A stretch of DNA of 64,000 nt from Sergeia podlipaevii. Lineage: Eukaryota > Euglenozoa > Kinetoplastea > Trypanosomatida > Trypanosomatidae. The position numbers and the translations under genes were made by a program. Positions 28,032-36,718 of this stretch are shown piece after piece. The stretch spans positions 1 through 64,000 of the forward strand of contig JASANZ010002232.1 in NCBI GenBank assembly GCA_030849805.1, read 5' to 3'. Below the pieces are notes generated by a model. It saw only the letters and a program-made list of their open reading frames with translations, ran no database searches and had not been told where the DNA came from. Position 1 is the first letter of the stretch. Every line of letters starts with the position of its first letter.

Positions 28032-28712
28032 GGTTGAAATTGTAAGTGTTGAGAGTTTTTATAGATATTTCTTATTAAATGAGAAAAAAAGAATTTGCGA
28101 AGAAATAAACAGAAAATAAACAAACAAAGAATTTATAGTCAGCAAAAAGTGGTTAGCCACACATGGTAACTAAAACATAGATAATAACAAAACCAACGGC
28201 AAAAAAAAGGTAGAGTTAGGGAGGCAAGAGCTCCGTGCCAATATCGCCTGGACATTTTCTTTTGGTATTGAGTTTTTCTTTTTAAAAAATTCCTTTTTTT
28301 TTGTCTGATTTGTACGTCTCCAAAAAAGAAAAAAAAAAAGAGATGCACGGGAAAGTAATATTTAAAGTAGGTGCATCTGGTACACACACACATACAGCAC
28401 CACTCTAATGAATGCGGCAACTACTAAATAGCACAAAATTCGTACTATTTTGAAACAACGAAACTCACAAGCTCACAAAGAAAAAAAAAAATGACAGCAT
28501 TGAACAATATCAAGAAAGAAAAATAATAATAACAATTGCACACTCGCACTCCACCCTGTTAGGCACTAAAGAAAAAAAAAAGGAAGGAAGGACGGAAGGC
28601 ATACCTACACAAGTGGGAAGCGTGCACAAGTTATATCTATCGTTCACCCAATAATGCGCATTTCTTCTTTTGTTGTTGTTATCATAGTCAAAGGCATTTT
28701 TATGTATACATA

Positions 28713-28744
<32 letters not shown>

Positions 28745-28821
28745 AAGAAGAGGCGTCTGCTCCATTGCGTTAAAGCAGTGAGCGGCGGGCTAATGCGAAC
28801 GCACACACACACACAATCTCT
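28032..28821. other. KMP-11 spacer 4
   Basis: The longest spacer (790 bp). It has A10-A11 runs near 28325 and 28480, a (TC)n(TA)n microsatellite at 28712-28744, and a (CA)n run at 28801-28815 immediately 3' of copy 5. No gene is seen. Confidence 0.7.
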
Positions 28822-29100
28822 CTACTTGCCCGGGAACTGAGCGTTCTTCTGCTGCTCAAGGAGCTCAGAGAACTTCTGCTTGAAGTGCTCGGAATGCTCG
28901 CCCATCTTCTTGTTGAACTTATCAGTGTGCTCCTGGATCATCTTCTCAAACTTCTCGTAGTGCTCCTTCATCTCGGGGGAGAGAGTGGACTCATCGGGCT
29001 TGTCGGCGAAGAACTTCTTGTTCTGCTCCTCCATCTTCTTGGCGAACTCGGCATCGAGGCGGTCGAGCTTGGCGGCGAACTCTTCGTAGGTGGTAGCCAT
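28822..29100 (-). CDS. KMP-11: Kinetoplastid membrane protein 11, copy 5 (first transcribed)
   Basis: Protein identical to copies 1-3; stop TAG. The frame stays open for 33 codons upstream, to 29199, but that stretch is Phe/Arg-rich UTR translation. The ATG at 29100 gives the standard 92-aa protein and aligns with all other copies, so I use it. The leader reads GGCTGAAATTGGAACTG, a variant of the shared block. As the first copy in transcription order it borders single-copy sequence on its 5' side. Confidence 0.98.
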   Translation of the reverse strand: MATTYEEFAAKLDRLDAEFAKKMEEQNKKFFADKPDESTLSPEMKEHYEKFEKMIQEHTDKFNKKMGEHSEHFKQKFSELLEQQKNAQFPGK

Positions 29101-29467
29101 GGCTGAAATTGGAACTGTGTATGTAAACTGCAAATATAAGCGAAGCTTTCGTCTGAAAAGAGATCTTAGTGAAAGAGCGTCAAAAAGAAAAAAAAACAAA
29201 AAAAAGCAAATTTGGCAAAGGAGAAAAGAAGAAGGTATACTGAAATCCCTAATTTCTTTACTGCAAGCAAAAGTACACTAAAATAACGCAAGACTACCAG
29301 CCCTCTTCCTCAAAAAAAAAAAAAATAGAGTGAGCAAAATTGAAAGTGTTGTGTTTGTGGTTCTTCATCTTTTTTTTTTTTGGATTGATTTGTTCGTGCT
29401 CTGCTTGACATTCACCCACCACATCAGACAAATGCATGAATGACAATTTATCCTTCTCCCTCTCCGA
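29101..29467. other. Intergenic upstream of the KMP-11 array
   Basis: A 367-bp spacer with A12-A13 (29313-29325) and a T11 tract (29370-29380). It holds the 3' UTR of the RRM-like gene and the splice signals of KMP-11 copy 5. Confidence 0.7.
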
Positions 29468-30571
29468 TCACCACTTGGGAAAACAAATGTTGCCGTAGGC
29501 ATCACGCAGAGCCCCATATCTGCCACCACTATGCGCCATCATCGCGGACATCGCCTCCAGCACTTCATTCTTCTTTGCCAACTGCACACTGGGCTCCTGT
29601 GGAGCTCCCTCTGCAAGCTGAAAAAAGGCAGGAGAAAAAGGGGAAGCTCCCGTTTCATGTAAGTGAAGGAGACGATGATCAATGCGAGGACGTGGGCACA
29701 CCGCAACCGTCCACGACAACTGACGGCCTCCGTCATCGCCAGTGCTAACGCGCGTTCGCTCCATGAGTTGTGCTGCAGTGTGTGCATCAACAATCACATG
29801 AACTTCGTTCTCAGAGATACGCTGCAGGGACCGCACGTGGCCAAGAGTGGCTCGGCGGATGGCATTGGCAACATCTTCGAACAGACTCACAGCGGCGCCA
29901 GAGGGCAAAGAGAGTTCACCCGAGCGGCTCAACACGCTGAATGGCGCGTACAAATGTTTCAGGTCCTTGTCTCGGCATATCAGTCGCACAGTCACCTCCA
30001 CATCCGCACCAGGCTGTGCAACAGGGCTAGACGCTGCTGGCTCGTCCCTCTTCGTCTCATCCTCATCATCGCTAATTAAAGGTAGTGCGTTGCTCGCCGT
30101 CATACTCGATCCCACCCCCTTTCCATCACGTTTGTTCTGCTTTCTCCTCCTCCACAGCGTGTAGCCTTCCCTCCCTCTCTTCTCTGCCGCTTTTGCCGCC
30201 TTGGCGTCTGCCACAGACGTGGAGCCAGATGCAGGCACAACAGGCCCCACCAACTCGCAGGTGAGGAGCGTGCCATTGAGATAAAAATCCGCGCGAATGG
30301 CGTCATCTGCCGCTGCCTTGCTTGTAAAGTCAATCAGCGCTGCGCCAGTATTGACCACATCACCCCTCTCTTCTGATTGAATTGCTGCTTTACCCGTTTC
30401 AGTTGCTTTTGACGTGCCATCGCCTTCGCTACCCTTATCTGTCACACTGCGGATAATGAGTGCGTTGTGTACTCCACGGCCACCAGCGGTATAGCTGCGC
30501 AGAGCATCGTAGAATGTTTCGAGTGACACATCTAAAGGGATGCCTGTGACGAGGACTCTGAAGGCTACCAT
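29468..30571 (-). CDS. RRM-like RNA-binding protein, 367 aa
   Basis: The N-terminus (residues 3-105) follows a beta-alpha-beta-beta-alpha-beta pattern of an RNA recognition motif. FRVLVTGIPLDVSLETFYDAL is RNP2-like, and TGAALIDFTSKAAADDAI is RNP1-like with the helix after it. A charged Gly/Ser/Lys/Glu insertion (about 45-75) lengthens the loop between. A basic patch (LWRRRKQNKRDGKG, about 138-150) and an acidic SDDEDETKRDE follow. The C-terminal half has a second alpha/beta unit (VEVTVRLICRDKDLKHLYAP to VHVIVDAHTAAQL), perhaps another degenerate RRM. The RNP1 aromatics are poor, so RNA binding is an inference. It lies directly upstream of the KMP-11 array. Confidence 0.75.
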   Translation of the reverse strand: MVAFRVLVTGIPLDVSLETFYDALRSYTAGGRGVHNALIIRSVTDKGSEGDGTSKATETGKAAIQSEERGDVVNTGAALIDFTSKAAADDAIRADFYLNGTLLTCELVGPVVPASGSTSVADAKAAKAAEKRGREGYTLWRRRKQNKRDGKGVGSSMTASNALPLISDDEDETKRDEPAASSPVAQPGADVEVTVRLICRDKDLKHLYAPFSVLSRSGELSLPSGAAVSLFEDVANAIRRATLGHVRSLQRISENEVHVIVDAHTAAQLMERTRVSTGDDGGRQLSWTVAVCPRPRIDHRLLHLHETGASPFSPAFFQLAEGAPQEPSVQLAKKNEVLEAMSAMMAHSGGRYGALRDAYGNICFPKW

Positions 30572-33500
30572 TTACACCTGAATGCAGGTGATGCTAGCGT
30601 GTGGGTGAGTGGAGATGTGGGTGGGAGTGATTGTGTGATATTTATGTGTTGTGGCTGTAAATGATCTTATCGAACTTTAATAGCGCTACAACTGTCTCTA
30701 AACTTTAAACTTATGCGGGTAAATAAATATTGATTTTTAAAAAAAAGAGGGAGAAGTTAGAGGAATTGAAGAAAGACAGAAACATAAGTAATCATGAATT
30801 TTTTCCTATGATACATAAAAAAAGAGACAATCAAGCAAAGGAAAGAAATCTCAAAGCCGCTTTACTTTCATGAATCATTGTTTGAATGTCTCTCTCACTC
30901 TCAACTCTCACACGCAAACATACTGCAACTACTAAACCAACGTAAGATGTCACGTTGCAGCTACGGTACTTACAGATGCCGTCCATGTTTATTCTTGTTT
31001 GAAATTTGATTGAGTGTTTGTTGATGCACTATATTTTTTCTTTGCATATAGAAATGGGGGAAAATAAGTTTAGAATGTAACCAGCTGTCAAAAATAGTAA
31101 CAAACAGAAACAAAATCGCAATATGTGCTTTCTCACTAGTCAAAATTCTTCCGATTTTCCCCCCTACTTCTTCCTTTCAATCCGCCCTCTTCAGCGCATG
31201 TATATATAAACGTATATATAAAGTAAAACTGCTGCGTGCTTCTGCATGTGACAGAAAATGGAGAAAAAAAATGTTGACCCTCTTGCTTTATCAGCAGATA
31301 CCATCAAACCGACTAGCCTTTTACAACTTCCCTCGCTTGCTCTTCTGGATTTCTCCAGTCGCCTTCACATGTGCGTGTGTGTGTGTGCATTCACAGATTC
31401 ATAGGTGTACACACACATACACACACACACCAAATTTCAACACTAAATGAGCTTAGCAGCAAGTTTACATTCATGCAGAACCACAGCTTTCTTTTCTCTC
31501 TCTCTCTCTCTCTTTCTCTCCCTCTCTAACTCTTTCATATATATGCGAACCTTTAGTATTTCCCCTATATATTCCCCCCCCCCCACACACACACACACCT
31601 TATCGACTACTTCTTTACTCACCTGTTTTCATGCGCGTCTGTGCGCATGCATATTTCCTTGCAAGTGCGTTGCCTCGTGTCCGAATCCCCCCTCCCCGCG
31701 CAACATATAGAGGCATGTCACACATCTCCTCACCTCTCACAGAATCCTTTTGTTAGTTATTGTTTGTTTTTTTTAATCTTCGTCAATAATAAAAAGAAGT
31801 CGAGGCGGGACTTACATTGCGCACACACACACACACACACACGCACACAAACAAACTCATATCTAGTCGCATCAACATAGCAACAGACTAAGTAACAACT
31901 GAAAAGTAAAAAGAAAAAAAAAAAGAAGGGAAGATGTATTCGGCTCGTATAGCAGAAAAAAGTAGAATTCAATGGAAAAAAAAGAAGCGTCCCGCAAGAA
32001 AAAGCCTGAAATTTTCTTTTTTTAAATAACAAAAGAGGAAAGAATGCCACAGCAGCACCTTGACTAAAGCAAGCAACACAAATGTAACGCATTGTGTGTT
32101 TCTACAAGAAATTAAAAAAAAAGAAAACGTCAAATGCGTGCATGGTATAGGGCAGTAAAAAAAAAAAAAAGGAGCATAGCAATCAAACGCCTCACCCCTC
32201 GACTACCCACGCCAAAAAAAAGAGAGATAAAAGTGTAGATCTACTTTTTTTTGCTTTTCCTTCAAGAACAACAAAAAAAAAAAGACACCACTGACACAAA
32301 TACCCTCCTGTCTCAAGTTCCTCCTATTTTTTCCCATCTCTACATACCACATGCAGAAGCACACATACATGCACACACAAATATATTCTCTCGAACGCGA
32401 CCACTCCAATTGTTTCTTCTCGCGCTTTCCTGCGCAAATTTCCCCTTTTCCTCTCTCATCTTTCTCAAACCTTATTCTCCTTTTTTATGGAGAAAGGGGG
32501 AAAAAAAACAATGGTACCTTGAATCAATAAATAAAAATCTCAAAAGAACAACAAAAAAAACAGTAAAACGCTTAGTATTACGACATGATAATAATGATAA
32601 GGAACAGTGTGGCCACACATGTAAGTAGCCCATAATTCCGCACACAAACAAGGAGGAAGAAGAGAAAAAAAAATGCGGCAAATGTCTATTCATCCCACAT
32701 TACCATCACTTTCCCTTTATCCATCAAACCTTTCCTTCATCATCTCCATATTTTTTTTATATTTTCTTATATATATATAGTCTGCTACATTCGATTCCGA
32801 AAAAAAAAAGGAGAAGGCCAGAAACGCATCTTCCATCCCTTTTCTTTTATCAACTCCCGCTTGTTTTTTTTTCTCTCTCTTTTCTTTCTGTGTTTATGCA
32901 AAATAAGCGTTGGATTCATCCATCTACACTGTTCCATCACTCTGGCCAACGCTGCTGATACACTCTTCCTTTTTCCCTACCTATATGGATGTCATTTCGC
33001 CTTCTCTCATTGAAAGGATGAACTCATATAAAGATGGATGAATCAATACATATATACTGCTTTAAGAAAAAAAAAAATAAGAAAAAAAAACTGCAAAAGC
33101 GATACGTCGGCGAAAACTAAAATTGCACACCGTAAAACTATATATAAACAAGCATATATATTATTTGTTGTTGTTTTTTTTTACCTTCTTCCTCTCCCTT
33201 TTTATGCGCATCACAATGAACGGTCACAGATACGCCCCGTTTTTGGGTTTGAGTGATAACGTTAAGAGCTGCTCTTTTCACTCACTCTCTCTCTCTCTTT
33301 CCACTTCTAAAAATTTCACAAAATGCCTGTGATTTTTTTTTTTTTTAGAGGGGAGAGGGGAGAAGAAGGGACAAACTACCCCTCAGAGATGCCCGCAGAC
33401 TCAATCGTGCTTTCTCTCGGTAACAAAAAAGAAGAAACTCGCATTCCGCACTTCTCACCACCGTATAAAGTGTCCGCTTTTCCTCCATTTCATACTTTCA

Positions 33501-33843
33501 CCTCTATTGCTGAGATAAAGATGCGCACGTGCGTGATTTTTTTTTTTTTGAACGTTCTTTTTTTTACTCCCCCTTTCGCTAACTGAAGCAACAAAATGAT
33601 CACCACTCTGTCGCAACCGCTATGCACTCCACATACACGTACATAGAAAACTGCGTCCATGCAAGCAAATGAAACTCCCTTGTCTTCCACGCACGTGTAT
33701 ATGTTTCCACCAAGTAATCAAGCAGAAGCACAAAAAAAAAAAGATAAGATATTGTTGCTTTTGCCATGATTTACTAAAGAAGGAGAAGAAGAAGAAGAAG
33801 AAGAAAAAGCGATAAGATGAGAAAAAAAAAAGTATATGCGCAC

Positions 33844-33881
<38 letters not shown>

Positions 33882-34269
33882 TCATTGAGAAACCAATGGG
33901 AGAGGGGGAAGGGTTGTTCCTTGTCACGCCTTTGTGCGCAAAACGCAATATCGTCTGCGCAGTGCTAGCATAAACTTGAAAACACATTCCCTCTATCTCT
34001 GCCACGCTCATGCAGCCTCCCCTCTTCCTAAGTAAAACTACTTCTTTTTCCCTAACGGAGATATTAAAAAAAAAAAAAAAAAAAATGAAAGTAGCAGCGG
34101 AGGGCACTGTTCAAACAAAGCTGATTGGAGTCACTCTACATGTTCAGCCCTAACCGTCTCACTCCACGAGAAAAGAGCACCTTCCTTCCTACGTGGTTGC
34201 TGATATGCACGCGCGCGCTCACACACCAAGAGGGCGAGAGAAGAAGAAGAAAAAAAAGATAGTGATCGT
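30572..34269. other. 3.7-kb gene-free region, probably the long 3' UTR of the two-RRM gene
   Basis: This is the longest stretch without a gene. The plus strand carries repeated pyrimidine-rich blocks (near 31141-31195, 31490-31530, 31560-31610, 32315-32340, 32430-32490, 32700-32760, 32840-32890), so the transcribed RNA would be purine-rich. That is the opposite of a splice tract and like the sequence just 3' of other stops here. Simple repeats include (CT)n at 31495-31513, (CA)n at 31820-31842 and 33853-33881, and GAA triplets at 33782-33806. Small ORFs on both strands are low-complexity. It lies 3' of the two-RRM gene, so a very long 3' UTR is the simplest reading; a lost gene or noncoding RNA is possible. 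Confidence 0.55.
33853..33881. repeat. (CA)n microsatellite
   Basis: Uninterrupted CA dinucleotides in the gene-free region, with a GAA/GGA triplet tract about 50 nt to the left (33779-33806). Seen directly. Confidence 0.9.
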
Positions 34270-35115
34270 TTACTGGATCTTGTTGTCAAGGCGCACGTTC
34301 ATGGCGCGGCTCGCCATCTCAATGCCATCAAACTCTGCAATTGCCACACGAGCCTCCTCCTGCGACTTCATGACCACGATACCCATGCCGCGGCTCTTGC
34401 CGTTGCGGCCCATGATGATTTCCGCCCGCTCCACCTCGCCAACCTGCTGAAAGGTTTCACGCAGAGCGTTGCTGGTGCAATCGAAGGGAAGATTAGACAC
34501 AAAGAGCTTGCGGCCCACCTCCGGCACCTGCTGACTGCGCGGCTTGGGGACCTGATCGGGGTTGCCGTCATGACCCATTTCATCGCCCTCGCCGCCGTGG
34601 TAGCGGCCATAGGGAGCACGAGCGCCATAGCCGTTGCCGCCAGCTACATTGCTCTGGTAGTATCCACCGGTGCCATTGTTGATAGCTCCACCAGCACCAG
34701 CTGCGGCAAACTGCGGGCGAGTGCCGCCAGCGCGCATGCCAGTTCCCGAGCCGTATGTGGGCATCATGTCGCGCTGCACCAGAGGCGGGCGTGGGCCATC
34801 GTCAAACTTACGCACAATCAACAAGCGGCCTTCAAACTCCGTCTCGTTGAACATGCGGATGGCGTTCTCAGCGCCATCAGGGGTCATCATCGTCACCAAC
34901 GCGGAGCCCTTGGGTCTGCCGCTGCGATCAGCGATAAGGTCGGTATAGCGGACCTTACCGGCGTTCCGGAAGTGGTCCTTAACGTGCTGCCACGGGGTCT
35001 GGAAGGGGAGGTTGCCGACAAAAAGAATGGTGCCCTGATTGCGGCGGAAGCGGTCATAGTTGTCGGCCATCTGCATCTCTTCGCCAGAGTTCTTCGAGTG
35101 GTTCTCTTCCATCAT
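34270..35115 (-). CDS. Two-RRM RNA-binding protein, 281 aa
   Basis: There are two RNA recognition motifs. RRM1 spans about 29-105 with RNP2 ILFVGNLP and RNP1 KGSALVTM. RRM2 spans about 202-276 with RNP2 KLFVSNLP and RNP1 RGMGIVVM. They are joined by a Gly/Ala/Tyr/Arg-rich linker (about 118-195). This architecture resembles hnRNP-M-like and SR-related two-RRM proteins, and I recall a protein of this kind next to KMP-11 in Leishmania. Such proteins bind mRNA and act in processing, stability or translation, the main control level in trypanosomatids. Two ATG codons in a row (35115 and 35112) start the frame. The 3.7 kb without genes on its 3' side suggests a long regulatory 3' UTR. Confidence 0.93.
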   Translation of the reverse strand: MMEENHSKNSGEEMQMADNYDRFRRNQGTILFVGNLPFQTPWQHVKDHFRNAGKVRYTDLIADRSGRPKGSALVTMMTPDGAENAIRMFNETEFEGRLLIVRKFDDGPRPPLVQRDMMPTYGSGTGMRAGGTRPQFAAAGAGGAINNGTGGYYQSNVAGGNGYGARAPYGRYHGGEGDEMGHDGNPDQVPKPRSQQVPEVGRKLFVSNLPFDCTSNALRETFQQVGEVERAEIIMGRNGKSRGMGIVVMKSQEEARVAIAEFDGIEMASRAMNVRLDNKIQ

Positions 35116-35840
35116 GACGGAGGAAACTTTACGTATATATAAAGGCGAGCAAAATAGAAGGGAGAAAAAAATGATAATGGTGTTTCCTTACCCACTCTCT
35201 TTCAGTACAAAAAAGGAAGATGTGATAGATTTCTTTTTCTTCTAAAGAAAAAAAAAAGTGCTCTGGTGAAGAAAAAAGAGGGGTTTACTCAATAAAAGTA
35301 TCAAATGTGCCGAGAACCGTGTTGAAAGATGCAGCTATTTTTTTTTTCCTTTTATAGTGTGTGCTTCTGCTATAATAAAAAAAAAAAAAGGCTTGCCTAG
35401 TTAATAATTATACGCTGAAAGTAGTGATTGATGATACTCTAGTGTAAAGAGGAGTTAATGATTCGAAGAAAAAAGTTTAAATGGGAAAGAAAAGGATTAA
35501 AAAAAAAAAATAGAAAAGGCAATAGAATATAGTGCTGGCTCTGTTAGGCAAGCGCGAATCGGCAAAAAGAAAATAAAGAATGGAAGCCGTGCGTGATGAT
35601 TAAATCCGTTCACCAAAAGTTTAGCATGCACAGCAGGTAAACCCAAGCGCCAGTTCTAGGGAGCTGTGATAAATGCATGAGCTTGCATGCAAAAAAAAAA
35701 AAAAAATCTTCTTTTAACAAGTCTAAATGATAAGTGACGCTTTAAGAACAACTAACGACAGTTAAAACGTCACAAAGAAAAACAAAGCACTACACACCAA
35801 TAATGGCGAAAGTGGAGCTATGAAAGTCCACGTTCACATC
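35116..35840. other. Intergenic, UTRs
   Basis: A 0.7-kb AT-rich spacer with A11-A14 runs (35240, 35378, 35500, 35692). It holds the RPL12 3' UTR and the splice signals of the two-RRM gene. No gene is seen. Confidence 0.7.
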
Positions 35841-36335
35841 TTAGTTGGGGACCTTGAGCTTGCCCTCGCGAACTTTGTCCTGGATGTCCATGGGGCTCTC
35901 GCCATCCACGGTGCAGCCAATAGACACGGCAGTGCCGAGGACCTCCATCACGACGGACTTGAGGTTTGCACCCATGGAGTTGGCACGGCTCTCCTCGGCG
36001 ATCTTAAGGATCTCGGAGAAGGCGATGTTGCCGTCGTGCTTGACGTTCTTCACCTTCTTGCGGTCACGCGGGGGCTCCTTGAGAGCGCGGATGAGGCGAG
36101 AAGCCACGGAGGGGGTCACGACAACGGTGGCAACGCGGTTCTTGACGCGGAGCTCGCAGGTGACCTTGAGACCCTTCCAGTCCTTGGTGCACTTGGCAAT
36201 GTCCTCACCGATCTTCTTGGCGTTGAGACCAAGAGGACCGACCTTGGGGGCCAGGGAGGCGGTTGCGGCCACCTCACCACCGACGGCGCGGACGACGACG
36301 ATGATCTCCTGGTTGGGGTCAAATTTCGGGGGCAT
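35841..36335 (-). CDS. RPL12: 60S ribosomal protein L12 (uL11)
   Basis: This 164-aa protein is a typical eukaryotic L12/uL11, the stalk-base protein that binds the GTPase-associated region of large-subunit rRNA and helps recruit translation factors. Recognisable are MPPKFDPNQ at the start, the GGEVAATASLAPKVGPLGL block that is the family hallmark, the KDWKGLKVT strand, the PSVASRLIRALKEPPRDRKK segment of the C-terminal rRNA-binding domain, and the GTAVSIGCTVDG ending. The length is normal. A pyrimidine tract ending in AG 9 nt upstream of the ATG fits trans-splicing. The gene is GC-rich at third positions, as expected for a highly expressed protein. Confidence 0.98.
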   Translation of the reverse strand: MPPKFDPNQEIIVVVRAVGGEVAATASLAPKVGPLGLNAKKIGEDIAKCTKDWKGLKVTCELRVKNRVATVVVTPSVASRLIRALKEPPRDRKKVKNVKHDGNIAFSEILKIAEESRANSMGANLKSVVMEVLGTAVSIGCTVDGESPMDIQDKVREGKLKVPN

Positions 36336-36718
36336 GTGTACGTGCTAACAAGAAAAAAATAAGACAACAAACATGGAGTTAAAAAAAGAAAACAGTAGCA
36401 AGGCATAGAAACAAAAAAAAAAGGCACCCTATGCATTACTGCATGAAAAAGGAATACTTGAGTGCATGATTAAATGCACCTGAAAGTCTGAAAAGAGCAT
36501 GATAATAATGAGCACACAGCTGGGCATGTGATAACATGGAATCATTTCTTTCAACAAATCGTTAGAAAGAGAAAAGAAACAAGAACAGTGATTTGCAACG
36601 ATGGTACAGAACGCAAGAGGTTGGAAATATATACACCCCATGATGAAGGCATATTCTCGTTCCCTCCCACCCAGCACACACACACCGCACATGCACGCAA
36701 ACTTCTTCGCAACGTTGT
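36336..36718. other. Intergenic, UTRs
   Basis: A 383-bp spacer between the 774-aa gene and RPL12, with A-rich runs near 36352 and 36412. The 97-aa minus-strand ORF inside it (36429-36722) has low-complexity composition and is not called. Confidence 0.65.
36345..36362 (-). promoter_or_regulatory. Predicted trans-splice acceptor of RPL12
   Basis: The coding strand reads CTTATTTTTTTCTTGTTAG, with AG at 36346-36345, leaving a 9-nt 5' UTR before the ATG at 36335. Prediction only, but the arrangement is classical. Confidence 0.6.

Larger units (their letters stand above)
25122..29100 (-). repeat. Tandem array of five KMP-11 genes
   Basis: Five 279-bp coding units, nearly identical in sequence, repeat in the same orientation with unequal spacers of about 560, 743, 491 and 790 bp (left to right). 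The spacers do not align over most of their length, but short blocks next to each gene do. Copies at 25122 and 26983 share about 45 nt upstream of the ATG. The copies at 25122, 25961 and 26983 share GCTTTACTTGCC at the stop (TAA), while those at 27753 and 28822 share AATCTCTCTACTTGCC (TAG). This pattern suits an old duplication with coding sequence kept alike by gene conversion. Confidence 0.95.

Noticed and set aside
25185..28037. Plus-strand ORFs antisense to KMP-11 (Leu/Val-rich, about 73 aa)
   Set aside because: Mirrors of a Glu/Lys-rich repeat gene; copied with it but not independent genes.
29101..29199. 33-codon N-terminal extension of KMP-11 copy 5
   Set aside because: Translates UTR (Phe/Leu/Arg-rich); all other copies start at the ATG that aligns with 29100.
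33853..33881. (CA)n and GAA runs as a CRISPR array or telomere
   Set aside because: Plain microsatellites without spaced repeats or the TTAGGG telomere unit.
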